This document shows positions 1 to 7,395 of a DNA stretch of 64,000 nt, in pieces. Location: contig NZ_JACOPK010000001.1 in NCBI RefSeq assembly GCF_014288055.1, positions 62,001-126,000 of the forward strand, given 5' to 3'. Origin of the DNA: Agathobaculum hominis. Lineage in GTDB: Bacteria > Bacillota > Clostridia > Oscillospirales > Butyricicoccaceae. How positions within the stretch are numbered: the stretch's first letter is position 1; every line of letters starts with the position of its first letter. A program made the translations under genes and the position numbers. The notes below the pieces were generated by a model. It did no database searches, was not told where the DNA came from, and saw only the letters and a list, made by a program, of their open reading frames with translations.

Positions 1-396
1 CGCGAGCAGGGTGGTCGGGATCTGGCACAGCGAGACGCCGCGCAGGAAGGTCGCCGCCGCGAAGCCGGTGATGTCGCCGACGACGCCGCCGCCGAGCGCG
101 ATGATGAGATCCTTGCGCGTCATGCCGTTCGCGAGCAGGTCGTGATAGATGCCCTCGACGGTCGAGAGACGCTTGTGCTCCTCGCCGGCCGGGATGACGG
201 TGTGCGTCACGGGCAGCGTGAACTGCTGCTCGAGCTGTTCGAGGTAGAGCGGCGCGACGGTCGAGTCCGAGACGATGTGGATGCGGCTCGGAGAAAAAGT
301 CTCGCCGATAACGGACGCCGCGCGGGCGAGCAGTCCGCTTTCGATATGGATTTCGGACACGCCGTTCGTGCCCTTCAGAGTCAGCAGTTCAGACAT
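1..396 (-). CDS. aroB: 3-dehydroquinate synthase, N-terminal part (cut by window edge)
   Basis: Second enzyme of the shikimate pathway: NAD- and metal-dependent cyclisation of DAHP to 3-dehydroquinate in the cytoplasm. Only the first 132 codons lie in the window; the gene runs off the left edge. The frame opens with ATG at 396-394 behind AAGGAG about 9 bases upstream. The glycine-rich cofactor loop GGGVVGDITGF is near residues 103-113, followed by AAATFLRGV, both typical of AroB. It sits 75 bp downstream of aroF on the same strand, so the two early shikimate steps probably share the T-box-controlled transcript. The family identity is seen directly; joint regulation is inferred. Confidence 0.94.
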   Translation of the reverse strand, partial: MSELLTLKGTNGVSEIHIESGLLARAASVIGETFSPSRIHIVSDSTVAPLYLEQLEQQFTLPVTHTVIPAGEEHKRLSTVEGIYHDLLANGMTRKDLIIALGGGVVGDITGFAAATFLRGVSLCQIPTTLLA

Positions 397-423
397 GGTG
401 ACAGCTCCTTAGGAATATTTTTA

Positions 424-465
424 AGAGGGGGGCCGGGATACCCATGGTTTCCTGGCCCCTTTCTT
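424..465. repeat. Solo hairpin related to the end of the 380-bp intergenic repeat
   Basis: Inverted repeat in the aroF-aroB spacer. Its right arm (ATGGTTTCCTGGCCCC) closely resembles the terminal hairpin arm ATGGTTTCCTGTCCCC of the repeat copies at 2072 and 29861, and the left arm GGGGGGCCGGGA pairs with it imperfectly. It lies just after the aroF stop. On the minus strand it is followed by TTCTTAAAAAT, so it may weaken read-through into aroB. It is either a remnant or a minimal form of the large repeat. Confidence 0.6.
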
Positions 466-470
466 GCCGG

Positions 471-1487
471 TTAGATTTCGCGGTCTACCGCAGCAGCGAC
501 TGCGCGGAGCGCGTTCATCGTGTGATGGAACGAATCGTAGGTAAGCGACTGCGCGCCGTCGGAGAGCGCGTGCGCCGGGTCGTTATGCACCTCGATCATC
601 AGACCGTCCGCGCCTGCTGCGACAGCAGCCTTGGCCAGCGGCTCGACCATCCAGTAGATGCCGCCTGCGTGGGACGGGTCGACGATGACCGGAAGATGAC
701 TCATGCGCTTGAGCACCGGAACGGCGGAAATATCGAGGGTGTTGCGGGTGTACTTCTCATAGGTGCGGATGCCGCGCTCACAGAGGATGACGTTCTCGTT
801 GCCGCCGGCCATGATGTACTCGGCGCTCATGAGGAACTCCTCCATGGTGTTGGCGAAGCCGCGCTTGAGCAGGATGGGCTTGCGCGTCTGGCCGAGCTCC
901 TTGAGCAGCTCGAAGTTCTGCATATTGCGCGCGCCGACCTGGAAGCAGTCGCACTTGTCCATGAAAATGTCGATGTGAGCCGGGTTGGTGATCTCGGTGA
1001 CGACCGGCAGGCCGGTAGCCTCGTGCGCCTTGTGCAGCAGCTCCAGACCCTCAGCCTTCAGACCCTGGAAGGAGTACGGGGAAGAGCGCGGCTTCCATGC
1101 GCCGCCGCGGAGAACGGCCGCGCCGTCGGCCTGCACGTGCTTGGCGACGTCGATGATCTGTTCCTCGCTCTCGACCGAGCACGGGCCTGCCATGACGACG
1201 AGCTTTTTGCCGCCGACGGCAACGCCCGGGGCAATCTCGACGACAGAGTTGTCCGGATGGAACTTGCGGTTTGCGAGCTTGAACGGCTCCTGAACCTTGA
1301 TGATGTTCTCGACCTGCGGGTCGAGCATGAGCGCGTCCTTGTCGACCGCGCCGGTATCACCGACCAGACCGATAACGATGGTGCCCTCGCCGTAGATCGG
1401 GTTCGCCTTTACGTTCCAGCGCTCGATGTGGCGGGAAAGCTCGTCAACGTGCTCGTGGGTCGTGCCCTGCTTCATGATAATGATCAT
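471..1487 (-). CDS. aroF: 3-deoxy-7-phosphoheptulonate synthase (DAHP synthase), AroF/Thermotoga type
   Basis: First committed step of aromatic amino acid synthesis: phosphoenolpyruvate plus erythrose 4-phosphate to DAHP. At 338 residues it matches the short DAHP synthases with an N-terminal ferredoxin-like (ACT-like) regulatory domain (about residues 1-70) and a KDO8P-synthase-type barrel. Seen in the barrel: VVMAGPCSVES, LRGGAWKPRSSPYSFQG, LLKRGFANT, ILCERGIRTYE and PVIVDPSHAGG, which carry the PEP- and metal-binding residues. The ATG at 1487 follows AAGGAG; a second ATG four codons on is possible. A T-box leader precedes it and aroB follows. Besides T-box control, feedback inhibition through the N-terminal domain is known for this family; which amino acid acts here is not visible. 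Confidence 0.95.
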   Translation of the reverse strand: MIIIMKQGTTHEHVDELSRHIERWNVKANPIYGEGTIVIGLVGDTGAVDKDALMLDPQVENIIKVQEPFKLANRKFHPDNSVVEIAPGVAVGGKKLVVMAGPCSVESEEQIIDVAKHVQADGAAVLRGGAWKPRSSPYSFQGLKAEGLELLHKAHEATGLPVVTEITNPAHIDIFMDKCDCFQVGARNMQNFELLKELGQTRKPILLKRGFANTMEEFLMSAEYIMAGGNENVILCERGIRTYEKYTRNTLDISAVPVLKRMSHLPVIVDPSHAGGIYWMVEPLAKAAVAAGADGLMIEVHNDPAHALSDGAQSLTYDSFHHTMNALRAVAAAVDREI

Positions 1488-1552
1488 TTTGTCTGTCTCC
1501 TTTTTGTGTCAGTAGGTGGTGAGAATGCTGTTTGTCCGGCGGAAAAGGGTAT

Positions 1553-1835
1553 AAAAAAAGCCCTTCATCCACAAAGAGGGACGAAAGACAAACAGTTCCG
1601 CGGTACCACCCACATTCGGCGCACGTTCTGCGCCGCACTTTTCAGATACAGAATATATCCTATCCCTGTAACGGAGGAAACCCGTCTGCGCCTACTCGGA
1701 ATTCTTTCAGCGCGGCAGCTCAAGAGGGAACTTCATCGTGCCGGCGTCTGCATCCGTTTCCAGTCATGACGGACACTCCCTGTAAGCCGCACCTGGGACG
1801 ATTACTTTCCTCTTTCATCGCTTTGTGCAATATTT
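1553..1835 (-). promoter_or_regulatory. T-box leader of aroF (tRNA-sensing antiterminator)
   Basis: On the minus strand the T-box core GGGTGGTACCGCGGAA (plus 1596-1611) is followed by a hairpin and a run of seven T (plus 1553-1559). This is the usual antiterminator/terminator pair. The Stem I base can be drawn between AAGAGGAA (near 1813) and TTCCCTCTT (near 1722-1730), with an AGTA-like element just inside. In the 3' side of Stem I the triplet TTC (plus 1728-1730, after GAAG) sits where a specifier would be, suggesting tRNA-Phe. The class call is firm; the specifier is an inference from hand folding. Confidence 0.9.
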
Positions 1836-1841
1836 GAGTAC

Positions 1842-1870
1842 ATTATAATACGAACGTCAGAGGTTGTCAA
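1842..1870 (-). promoter_or_regulatory. Consensus sigma-A promoter of the aroF T-box transcript
   Basis: On the minus strand TTGACA (plus 1865-1870) and TATAAT (plus 1842-1847) are separated by exactly 17 bases. Both hexamers are perfect. Transcription would start about 7 bases downstream, at the beginning of the T-box leader. Confidence 0.9.
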
Positions 1871-1917
1871 TGCCCTGTGGATGATTTTTTGTAAAAACCT
1901 GAGCGGAGCTCGTTGCC

Positions 1918-2545
1918 TTTTTACCGTCGGCAGACGGTAAACCTTCCGCCGATACAGCGGCGCGCCGCTGGAGGCGACTTTACGCTCAAGGTGAGCGTGC
2001 ACAATAGCCGCCTTCGGCGGCGGAGACGCCGTGCCCACGGCGGGGGAATTGCCGGTGTTCACCGGCGGGAACAAAAGGGGACAGGACACCGTATGGTTTC
2101 CTGTCCCCTCTTGACTCCCCTTACCTTCCTTTGCGCTGACACATCGGAGATGTGCAGCGAAACGGGGGTTACGGGGGGCTCGGTTCCGTGCGTCGGGCAG
2201 CTTATGGGACGCTGTTATGCCCTGAATTCACTTTGCGTTATCCGCCGCGCATAACAGTGCGCGGCCATTCTCTGCAGGGCGTTCACCCCGTCGCTGCGAA
2301 AAACTCCGCTTCGATCAAGCGTTGCCCCTTGGAGCACCAGACGTCACTGTGGGCCCTCGCATTTAGACGCGCGACCGAAGGGAGTCGCGTCCTAAGGAGG
2401 GTTTGGGGGAGTCAAGAGGGGGCAAGGGAACCATACGGTGCCCTTGCCCCCTTTTGTCTCCGCCGCCAGACGGCGGCAATTCCCTTGCCGGTGGGCACCG
2501 GCACCCCCTCGGCCGTGGGATACGGCCTCTGCTGAGGGTAAAAAG
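1918..2545 (+). repeat. Intergenic hairpin repeat, family 1, copy A (core 2072-2456)
   Basis: The core is 385 bp, bounded by inverted ends that begin CAAAAGGGG and finish CCCCTTTTG. Each end is itself a hairpin: left arms GGGGACAGGACACC and GGTTTCCTGTCCCC, right arms GGGGGCAAGGGAACC and GGTGCCCTTGCCCCC. Just inside are CTCTTGACTCCCC and its inverse. Internal hairpins include CGCTGACACATC/GATGTGCAGCG, GCCGCGC/GCGCGGC and GACGCG/CGCGTC. CTGTTATGC is repeated inverted as GCATAACAG. Outside the core are short palindromes such as CCGCCGATACAGCGGCG and GCCGGTGTTCACCGGC. Copies B to E follow the same plan. No credible coding sequence; this copy fills the space between the aroF promoter and the end of nfnB. 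Confidence 0.9.
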
Positions 2546-2575
2546 AAAAGGCCCTGCCTTGCGGCAGGACCTTTG
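2541..2575 (-). terminator. Rho-independent terminator of nfnAB
   Basis: Minus-strand hairpin with arms GGTCCTGCC and GGCAGGGCC around GCAA, followed by TTTTCTTTTT, ten bases beyond the nfnB stop codon. Confidence 0.85.
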
Positions 2576-2585
2576 GACACAAGGA

Positions 2586-3980
2586 TCACTTGTTCTTATT
2601 CTTGATGTACTCATCCATCGCGGCAGCGGCTCTCTTGCCTGCGCCCATGGCGAGGATGACGGTAGCCGCGCCGGTAACGGCGTCGCCGCCGGCAAAAACA
2701 CCGTCCTTGGAGGTGATGCCGTGCTCGTCATCAGCCACGATGCAGCCCTTGCGGTTGGTCTCGAGGCCCGGGGTGGTATGGCGGATCAGCGGGTTCGGGC
2801 TGGTGCCGATCGCCGCGATAACGCAGTCCAGATCGATCACAAACTCGCTGCCCTCGACCGGGATCGGACGGCGGCGGCCGGAGGCGTCCGGCTCGCCCAG
2901 CTCCATCTGCTGGCACTTGAGGCCGGTGACGTTGAAGTTCTCGTCAGACAGCACCTCGAGCGGCGCGGTCAGGAACTTGAACACAACGCCCTCTTCCTTC
3001 GCGTGGTGGATCTCCTCGAGACGAGCCGGAAGCTCCTTCTCGGAACGGCGGTACACGATGTAAACCTCGTCAGCACCCATGCGCTTTGCGCAGCGGGCAG
3101 CGTCCATGGCTACGTTGCCGCCGCCGACGACCGCGACCTTCTTCGCGTGGTAGATCGGGGTGTCGGAATTTTCCTTGTACGCCTTCATCAGATTGATGCG
3201 GGTCAGGTACTCGTTCGCCGAGTAAACGCCATTCGCGTTCTCGCCCGGCACGCCGATAAAGGTCGGCAGACCGGCGCCGGAACCGACGAAAATCGCTTCA
3301 AAACCGTCGCCGAACAGCTCATCGATGGTCTCGGAGCGGCCGACAACGAAGTTCAGCACAAATTCAACGCCGAGGTCCTTCAGCGTGTCGATCTCCTTCT
3401 GCACGATGGCCTTCGGGAGACGGAACTCCGGAATGCCGTACATGAGAACGCCGCCGGCGGTGTGCAGCGCCTCAAATACAGTTACCTCGTAGCCCATGCG
3501 CGCGAGGTCGCCGGCGCAGGTCAGACCGGCCGGGCCTGCACCAACGATCGCGACCCTGTGGCCGTTGGACGCGGGTTTTACAGGCTTTTCGGTGCTGTTT
3601 TCGCGCGCGTAGTCGGCTACAAAGCGCTCCAGGCGGCCGATGGCCACAGCCTCGCCCTTGATGCCGCGCACGCAGTGGCACTCGCACTGGCTCTCCTGCG
3701 GGCAGACACGGCCGCAGACAGCGGGCAGCGCGGAGGTTTCCTTGATCTTGGCAGCCGCTTCGAGGAACTTGCCCTCAGCGACCAGCGCGATGAACTCCGG
3801 AATCTTGACCTGTACCGGACAGCCGGTCATGCAGGGCTTGTTCTTGCAGTTCAGGCAGCGCTGCGCCTCCTCGACCGCCATTTCAGCGGTGTAGCCGAGC
3901 GTTACCTCATCGAAATTTTTATTGCGGACGTCCGGCGCCTGCTCGGGCATCGGGCACTTTTTCGGATTCATATTCGGCAT
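2586..3980 (-). CDS. nfnB: NfnB: large subunit of NADH-dependent reduced ferredoxin:NADP+ oxidoreductase (GltD-like)
   Basis: 464-residue flavoprotein related to the small subunit of glutamate synthase. Two cysteine groups for [4Fe-4S] clusters lie in the N-terminal domain (CLNCKNKPCMTGCP near 42-55 and CGRVCPQESQCECHC near 89-103). A FAD site (VAIVGAGPAGLTCAGDLA near 144) and an NADPH site (VAVVGGGNVAMDAARCA near 285) follow, with AIGTSPNP and FAGGDAVTGAATV in the C-terminal part. It starts 2 bp after the partner gene's stop, with GGAGGT inside that gene. Databases often call such proteins glutamate synthase. No GltB large subunit is present and the neighbour is the PyrK-like NfnA, so the electron-bifurcating Nfn complex, exchanging electrons between NADH, NADPH and ferredoxin, is the better reading. 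Confidence 0.88.
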   Translation of the reverse strand: MPNMNPKKCPMPEQAPDVRNKNFDEVTLGYTAEMAVEEAQRCLNCKNKPCMTGCPVQVKIPEFIALVAEGKFLEAAAKIKETSALPAVCGRVCPQESQCECHCVRGIKGEAVAIGRLERFVADYARENSTEKPVKPASNGHRVAIVGAGPAGLTCAGDLARMGYEVTVFEALHTAGGVLMYGIPEFRLPKAIVQKEIDTLKDLGVEFVLNFVVGRSETIDELFGDGFEAIFVGSGAGLPTFIGVPGENANGVYSANEYLTRINLMKAYKENSDTPIYHAKKVAVVGGGNVAMDAARCAKRMGADEVYIVYRRSEKELPARLEEIHHAKEEGVVFKFLTAPLEVLSDENFNVTGLKCQQMELGEPDASGRRRPIPVEGSEFVIDLDCVIAAIGTSPNPLIRHTTPGLETNRKGCIVADDEHGITSKDGVFAGGDAVTGAATVILAMGAGKRAAAAMDEYIKNKNK

Positions 3981-3982
3981 GA

Positions 3983-4834
3983 TTACTTGACCTCCATCTT
4001 GTACAGGTTGCAGTGCTCCTCGCGGCGCGCGACAGCAGCCTTTTCCTGTGCCTTGTACATGGCGCCGCGGCGCATTGCACTGTCGAAATCGACGAGGTGG
4101 CCGTCGAAATCCGGGCCGTCAACGCACGCGAACTTGGTCTCGCCGCCGACGGTCAGACGGCAGCCGCCGCACATGCCGGTGCCGTCGACCATGATGGTGT
4201 TCATGGAAACGATGGTCTTGATGCCGTAGGGACGGGTGGTCTCGCAGACGAACTTCATCATGATCATCGGGCCGATGGCGATGACGGCATCGTACTGGTT
4301 GCCCGCATCGATCAGCTCCTTGAGCACCTGCGTGACCAGCGCCTTGCGGCCGTTCGAGCCGTCGTCGGTGACGATGTGCAGATTGGTGCAGGCGTTCTTC
4401 ATCTCGTCCTCGAGGATGATGATGTCCTTGGAGCGGAAACCGGCGATGAGGTCGACCTCGACGCCCATTTCATGCAGCTTCTTAGCCTGCGGATACGCGA
4501 TCGCGCAGCCCAGACCGCCGCCGACGACAGCAACCTTTTTGAAGCCGTCGAACTCGCTCTCCTTGCCGAGAGGGCCGACGAAGTCGTGCAGGCAGTCGCC
4601 CTCGTTCAGCGCGCCGAGCGCCTGCGTGGTCGCGCCGACCTCCTGGAAGATGATGGTGATCGTGCCGTTTTCGCGGTCAAAATCCGCGATGGTGAGCGGA
4701 ATTCGCTCGCCCTCTGCGCTGACACGCAGGATGATGAACTGACCCGGCTCGGCCTTGCGCGCAACGTGCGGCGCGTGGATGACCATCAGCTTGGTGTTCA
4801 CGTTCAGCGTTTGCTTTTTCAAAATCTGATACAC
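3983..4834 (-). CDS. nfnA: NfnA: small FAD/[2Fe-2S] subunit of the Nfn complex (PyrK/ferredoxin-NADP reductase-like)
   Basis: 283-residue ferredoxin-NADP reductase-type subunit. Seen: a flavin-binding barrel with GQFIILRVSAEGERIPLTIAD near 32-52, a nucleotide-binding fold with VAVVGGGLGCAIAYPQAKKL near 102, and a C-terminal cluster motif GTGMCGGCRLTVGG followed by FACVDGP. The cysteines of these motifs fit the [2Fe-2S] site known in this family. The start is GTG at 4834 behind AGGAGG (about 9 bases). It is followed at 2 bp by nfnB. In Clostridia the pair couples ferredoxin and NADH oxidation to NADP reduction. A dihydroorotate dehydrogenase electron-transfer subunit is less likely because pyrD is absent. 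Confidence 0.87.
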   Translation of the reverse strand: MYQILKKQTLNVNTKLMVIHAPHVARKAEPGQFIILRVSAEGERIPLTIADFDRENGTITIIFQEVGATTQALGALNEGDCLHDFVGPLGKESEFDGFKKVAVVGGGLGCAIAYPQAKKLHEMGVEVDLIAGFRSKDIIILEDEMKNACTNLHIVTDDGSNGRKALVTQVLKELIDAGNQYDAVIAIGPMIMMKFVCETTRPYGIKTIVSMNTIMVDGTGMCGGCRLTVGGETKFACVDGPDFDGHLVDFDSAMRRGAMYKAQEKAAVARREEHCNLYKMEVK

Positions 4835-4874
4835 TCTTAAAGAACCTCCTTCGATTGTCGCATCGAACTATTCT

Positions 4875-4904
4875 ATTATACTGTATGTTGTGTGCACAGC
4901 GCAA
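4875..4904 (-). promoter_or_regulatory. Putative promoter of nfnAB
   Basis: Minus strand: perfect TATAAT (plus 4875-4880) with TTGCGC 18 bases upstream (plus 4899-4904). The -10 is strong and the -35 matches 4 of 6. It lies 40 bases upstream of the nfnA start. Confidence 0.6.
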
Positions 4905-4931
4905 GGGAAAATGCAACATTTTTCGAGGAAA

Positions 4932-5522
4932 AACCAACCTCTCGGTTGGCGCACCTGCTGATATGCCGCCGTCTGGCGGCGGAGATGCCGGTGACCACCG
5001 GCCGGGGCAAAAGGGGGCAAGGGCACCATATGGTTCCCTTGCCCCCTCTTGACTCCCCCAAACCCTCCTTTGCGCCGCGACTCCCTTTGGTCGCGCGGCG
5101 AAACGGGAGAAACGGGAGCTCGGTTCCGTGCGTTTTTCAGCTTATATTTGGCTGAGCTGCCCTGAATTTTCCTTGCGTCAACCGCCGCGCATAACAGTGC
5201 GCGGCCAGACAGTGCAGGGCGTTTGCTTTCCGCTGCGAAAAGCTCTGCTTCGATCAAGCGGTGTATCTTGGAGCACCAAACGCCCCTGTGGGCCCCTCGC
5301 TTTTAGACGCGCGACCGAAGGGAGTCGCGTCCTAAGGAAAGGTTGGGGAGTCAAGAGGGGCGGGGAAACCTTGGTGTCCCTGCCCCTTTTGCCCCCGCCG
5401 CCGGGCGGCGGCAATGCACACGCCATGTCATGGCGAACATCCCCCGTCCCGGGAGGGCCTCTCTCGCCTGCGGCGGCAGGCCGCCGGAACGGCGGAAAGG
5501 CATACCCTCTGCTGAGAGGAAA
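4932..5522 (+). repeat. Intergenic hairpin repeat, family 1, copy B (core 5008-5391)
   Basis: The core is 384 bp. The left end hairpin is GGGGGCAAGGGCACC/GGTTCCCTTGCCCCC and the right one GGGGCGGGGAAACC/GGTGTCCCTGCCCC (one G-T pair). Unlike the other copies, its left subterminal hairpin is of the right-end type (GCGCCGCGAC...GTCGCGCGGCG around CTCCCTTTG), so this end looks exchanged. The outer flank carries CCGCCGTCTGGCGGCGG and a GCGGCGGCAGGCCGCCG palindrome. It fills the divergent space between the nfnA promoter and the ABC transporter promoter. No credible gene. Confidence 0.9.
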
Positions 5523-5621
5523 AGTGAAAAAAGACGGCAGCCATTCTGGCGGCAATGGCGTTTCTCGCTTTATCTGACAAAAAAACCACCTCGGAGGAGC
5601 CTTTTTTCGCTGAAATTTAGG

Positions 5622-5650
5622 TTGCATTATTAATCATACGGCTGTATAAT
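5622..5650 (+). promoter_or_regulatory. Promoter of the amino acid ABC transporter operon
   Basis: TTGCAT (5622-5627), 17 bases, TATAAT (5645-5650). The 66-base leader contains an ACGGCC/GGCCGT hairpin and ends in the ribosome site TAGGAGG before the ATG at 5717. Confidence 0.8.
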
Positions 5651-5716
5651 AAATCTTGTCTGAAAGAACGGCCGCACGGAAATAGCGCGGGCCGTAAATA
5701 TTAGGAGGAAAAACCA

Positions 5717-6523
5717 ATGAAGAAGTTTACTGCTGCAATGCTGACCATGGCACTGGCAGGCGCTATGCTGACCGGCTGCGGTTCCGCTGCATCGAACACT
5801 ACTGCTGACGACAGCGCAGCAAAGGACAATACCGCTGCTGCTGCCACCGACGGCGGCACCCTGCGCATGGGCACCAACGCGACCTTCCCGCCGTACGAGT
5901 TTGTAGGCGACGACGGCAGCGTTCAGGGCATCGACGCTGACATCGCGGCTGCTATCGCTGACAAGCTCGGCATGAAGGTCGAGATCACCGACATGGAGTT
6001 TGACTCCCTGATCCCGGCTCTCCAGAGCGACACCATCGACGTTGCACTCGCCGGCATGACCGTTACCCCGGAGCGTCAGGAGAGCGTTGATTTCTCTGAC
6101 TCCTACGCAAAGGGCGTACAGGTCATCATCGTTCCGGAAGGCTCTGACATCCAGTCCCCGGACGACCTCGAGGGCAAGAACATCGGCGTTCAGACCGGCA
6201 CCACCGGTGATACCTACTGCACCGGCGACTACGGCCAGGAGCACGTTAAGCAGTTCAACAACGGTCCGCTCGCTGTCGCTGCTCTGGTGAACGGCCAGAT
6301 CGACTGCGTCGTTATCGACCAGGAGCCGGCTAAGAACTATGTCGCTGCAAACAGCGGCCTCAAGATCCTTGACACTGCTTACGCAGATGAGGATTACGCG
6401 ATCGCTATCAAGAAGGGCAACACCGAGCTGCTCGACAAGGTAAACGGCGCGCTGAAGGAGCTGGGCGAGGACGGCACTCTGCAGTCTATCGTTGACAAGT
6501 ACATCAACGCTGACGCACAGTAA
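5717..6523 (+). CDS. Amino acid ABC transporter substrate-binding lipoprotein (HisJ/FliY family)
   Basis: 268-residue periplasmic-type binding protein anchored outside the cell as a lipoprotein. It has a type II signal peptide (MKKFTAAMLTMALAGAML, lipobox LTGC, lipidated Cys near 22), then a linker rich in Ala, Asp and Thr. The bilobed domain starts near 50 with TLRMGTNATFPPYEFVGDDG. MTVTPERQESVDFSDSYAKG and GVQTGTTG are typical family-3 solute-binding motifs. Polar amino acids are the expected ligands; the exact substrate cannot be read. A permease and an ATPase follow, and an attenuator-like hairpin right after this gene would favour excess binding protein. ATG at 5717 has the ribosome site TAGGAGGA. 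Confidence 0.93.
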   Translation: MKKFTAAMLTMALAGAMLTGCGSAASNTTADDSAAKDNTAAAATDGGTLRMGTNATFPPYEFVGDDGSVQGIDADIAAAIADKLGMKVEITDMEFDSLIPALQSDTIDVALAGMTVTPERQESVDFSDSYAKGVQVIIVPEGSDIQSPDDLEGKNIGVQTGTTGDTYCTGDYGQEHVKQFNNGPLAVAALVNGQIDCVVIDQEPAKNYVAANSGLKILDTAYADEDYAIAIKKGNTELLDKVNGALKELGEDGTLQSIVDKYINADAQ

Positions 6524-6541
6524 GCGATAGGATTAAAAGGG

Positions 6542-6572
6542 AAGAGGGACGGTTTTTGCCGCCCCTCTTTCT
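6542..6572 (+). terminator. Attenuator-like hairpin between binding protein and permease genes
   Basis: Arms AGAGGGACGG and CCGCCCCTCT (one internal mismatch) around TTTTTG, followed by TTTCT. It is placed to stop part of the transcripts after the binding-protein gene, a common arrangement in ABC importer operons. Confidence 0.6.
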
Positions 6573-6612
6573 GCAATCATAAAAAGATAAGAAAGAAAAA
6601 GGAGGACAAACT

Positions 6613-7395
6613 GTGAACGGTCTTACTATGGATCAGTGGCTTCAGACGGTTCCGGCGTGGATCTATGATCTGCCGAGCGGACTGCGCACGCTGATGTATC
6701 AGCTCTATCAGACCTTTATCGCCGCCGACCGATGGAAGTGGTTCGCCAACGGCCTGAAGATCACCTTTGCGGTCACGATCGGCGCGCTCATCCTCGGCGT
6801 TATCATCGGTATGGTGATCGCGGTCATCCGCACCGCCCACGACTCCCGCCGCGCGGGCAAGGGCAGCATCATCCTGAATATTCTCAACGCCGTCTGCAAG
6901 CTGTATCTGACCATCATCCGCGGCACGCCTATGATGGTTCAGCTGCTGATCATGGGCTTCGTCATCATGGTCCCGAAGGACGACACGGCGCGCATGGTCT
7001 GCGGCATCGTCACCCTCGGCATCAACTCGGGCGCTTACGTCGCGGAGATCGTGCGAGGCGGTCTGATGTCGGTCGGCGCAGGCCAGATGGAGGCCGGCCG
7101 CTCGCTCGGCCTGAACTACGGCCAGACCATGTGGCTCATCATCATTCCGCAGGCGATCAAGAACATCCTTCCGGCGCTCGGCAACGAGATGATCACCCTG
7201 TTCAAGGACACCTCGCTCGTGTCGGTCATCGCGCTGCGCGACGTGACCAAGCAGGCGCAGAACATCGTTTCCACCACCTATCAGCCGTATGTGCCGTACA
7301 TCAGTCTTGCGGTGATCTACCTGCTCGGTGTAATCATCATGACCAAGCTGCTTGGTATTTTCGAGAGGAGGCTGCGCGAAAGTGATCGACGTTAA
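6613..7395 (+). CDS. Amino acid ABC transporter permease (HisM/GlnP family)
   Basis: 260-residue membrane protein with several hydrophobic helices, including one at about 50-75 (ITFAVTIGALILGVIIGMVI). The EAA loop that docks the ATPase is near 155-175 (GQMEAGRSLGLNYGQTMWLI). RGTPMMVQLL is typical of polar amino acid permeases. The start is GTG at 6613 behind GGAGGA. An extended N-terminus (about 45 residues with MDQWLQTVPAWIYDLPSG) precedes the first helix. It overlaps the ATPase gene by 14 bp. Confidence 0.93.
   Translation: MNGLTMDQWLQTVPAWIYDLPSGLRTLMYQLYQTFIAADRWKWFANGLKITFAVTIGALILGVIIGMVIAVIRTAHDSRRAGKGSIILNILNAVCKLYLTIIRGTPMMVQLLIMGFVIMVPKDDTARMVCGIVTLGINSGAYVAEIVRGGLMSVGAGQMEAGRSLGLNYGQTMWLIIIPQAIKNILPALGNEMITLFKDTSLVSVIALRDVTKQAQNIVSTTYQPYVPYISLAVIYLLGVIIMTKLLGIFERRLRESDRR

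Noticed and set aside
2586..3980. Glutamate synthase small subunit as the name for this gene
   Set aside because: No large subunit is present; the tight pairing with a PyrK-like subunit favours NfnB.
2403..4229. A 608-codon plus-strand frame starting in repeat A and running opposite nfnB-nfnA
   Set aside because: It overlaps two certain genes and part of a repeat, and the product is low in recognisable structure.
5581..5607. Terminator just upstream of the ABC transporter promoter (runs of A and T around CCACCTCGGAGGAGCC)
   Set aside because: The central bases do not form a convincing stem.
4868..5627. Open frames of 100-150 codons inside the family 1 repeats, seen in similar form in several copies
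   Set aside because: Their apparent conservation is the conservation of the DNA repeat. Frames exist on both strands and in several phases, without ribosome sites, and break at copy-specific indels.
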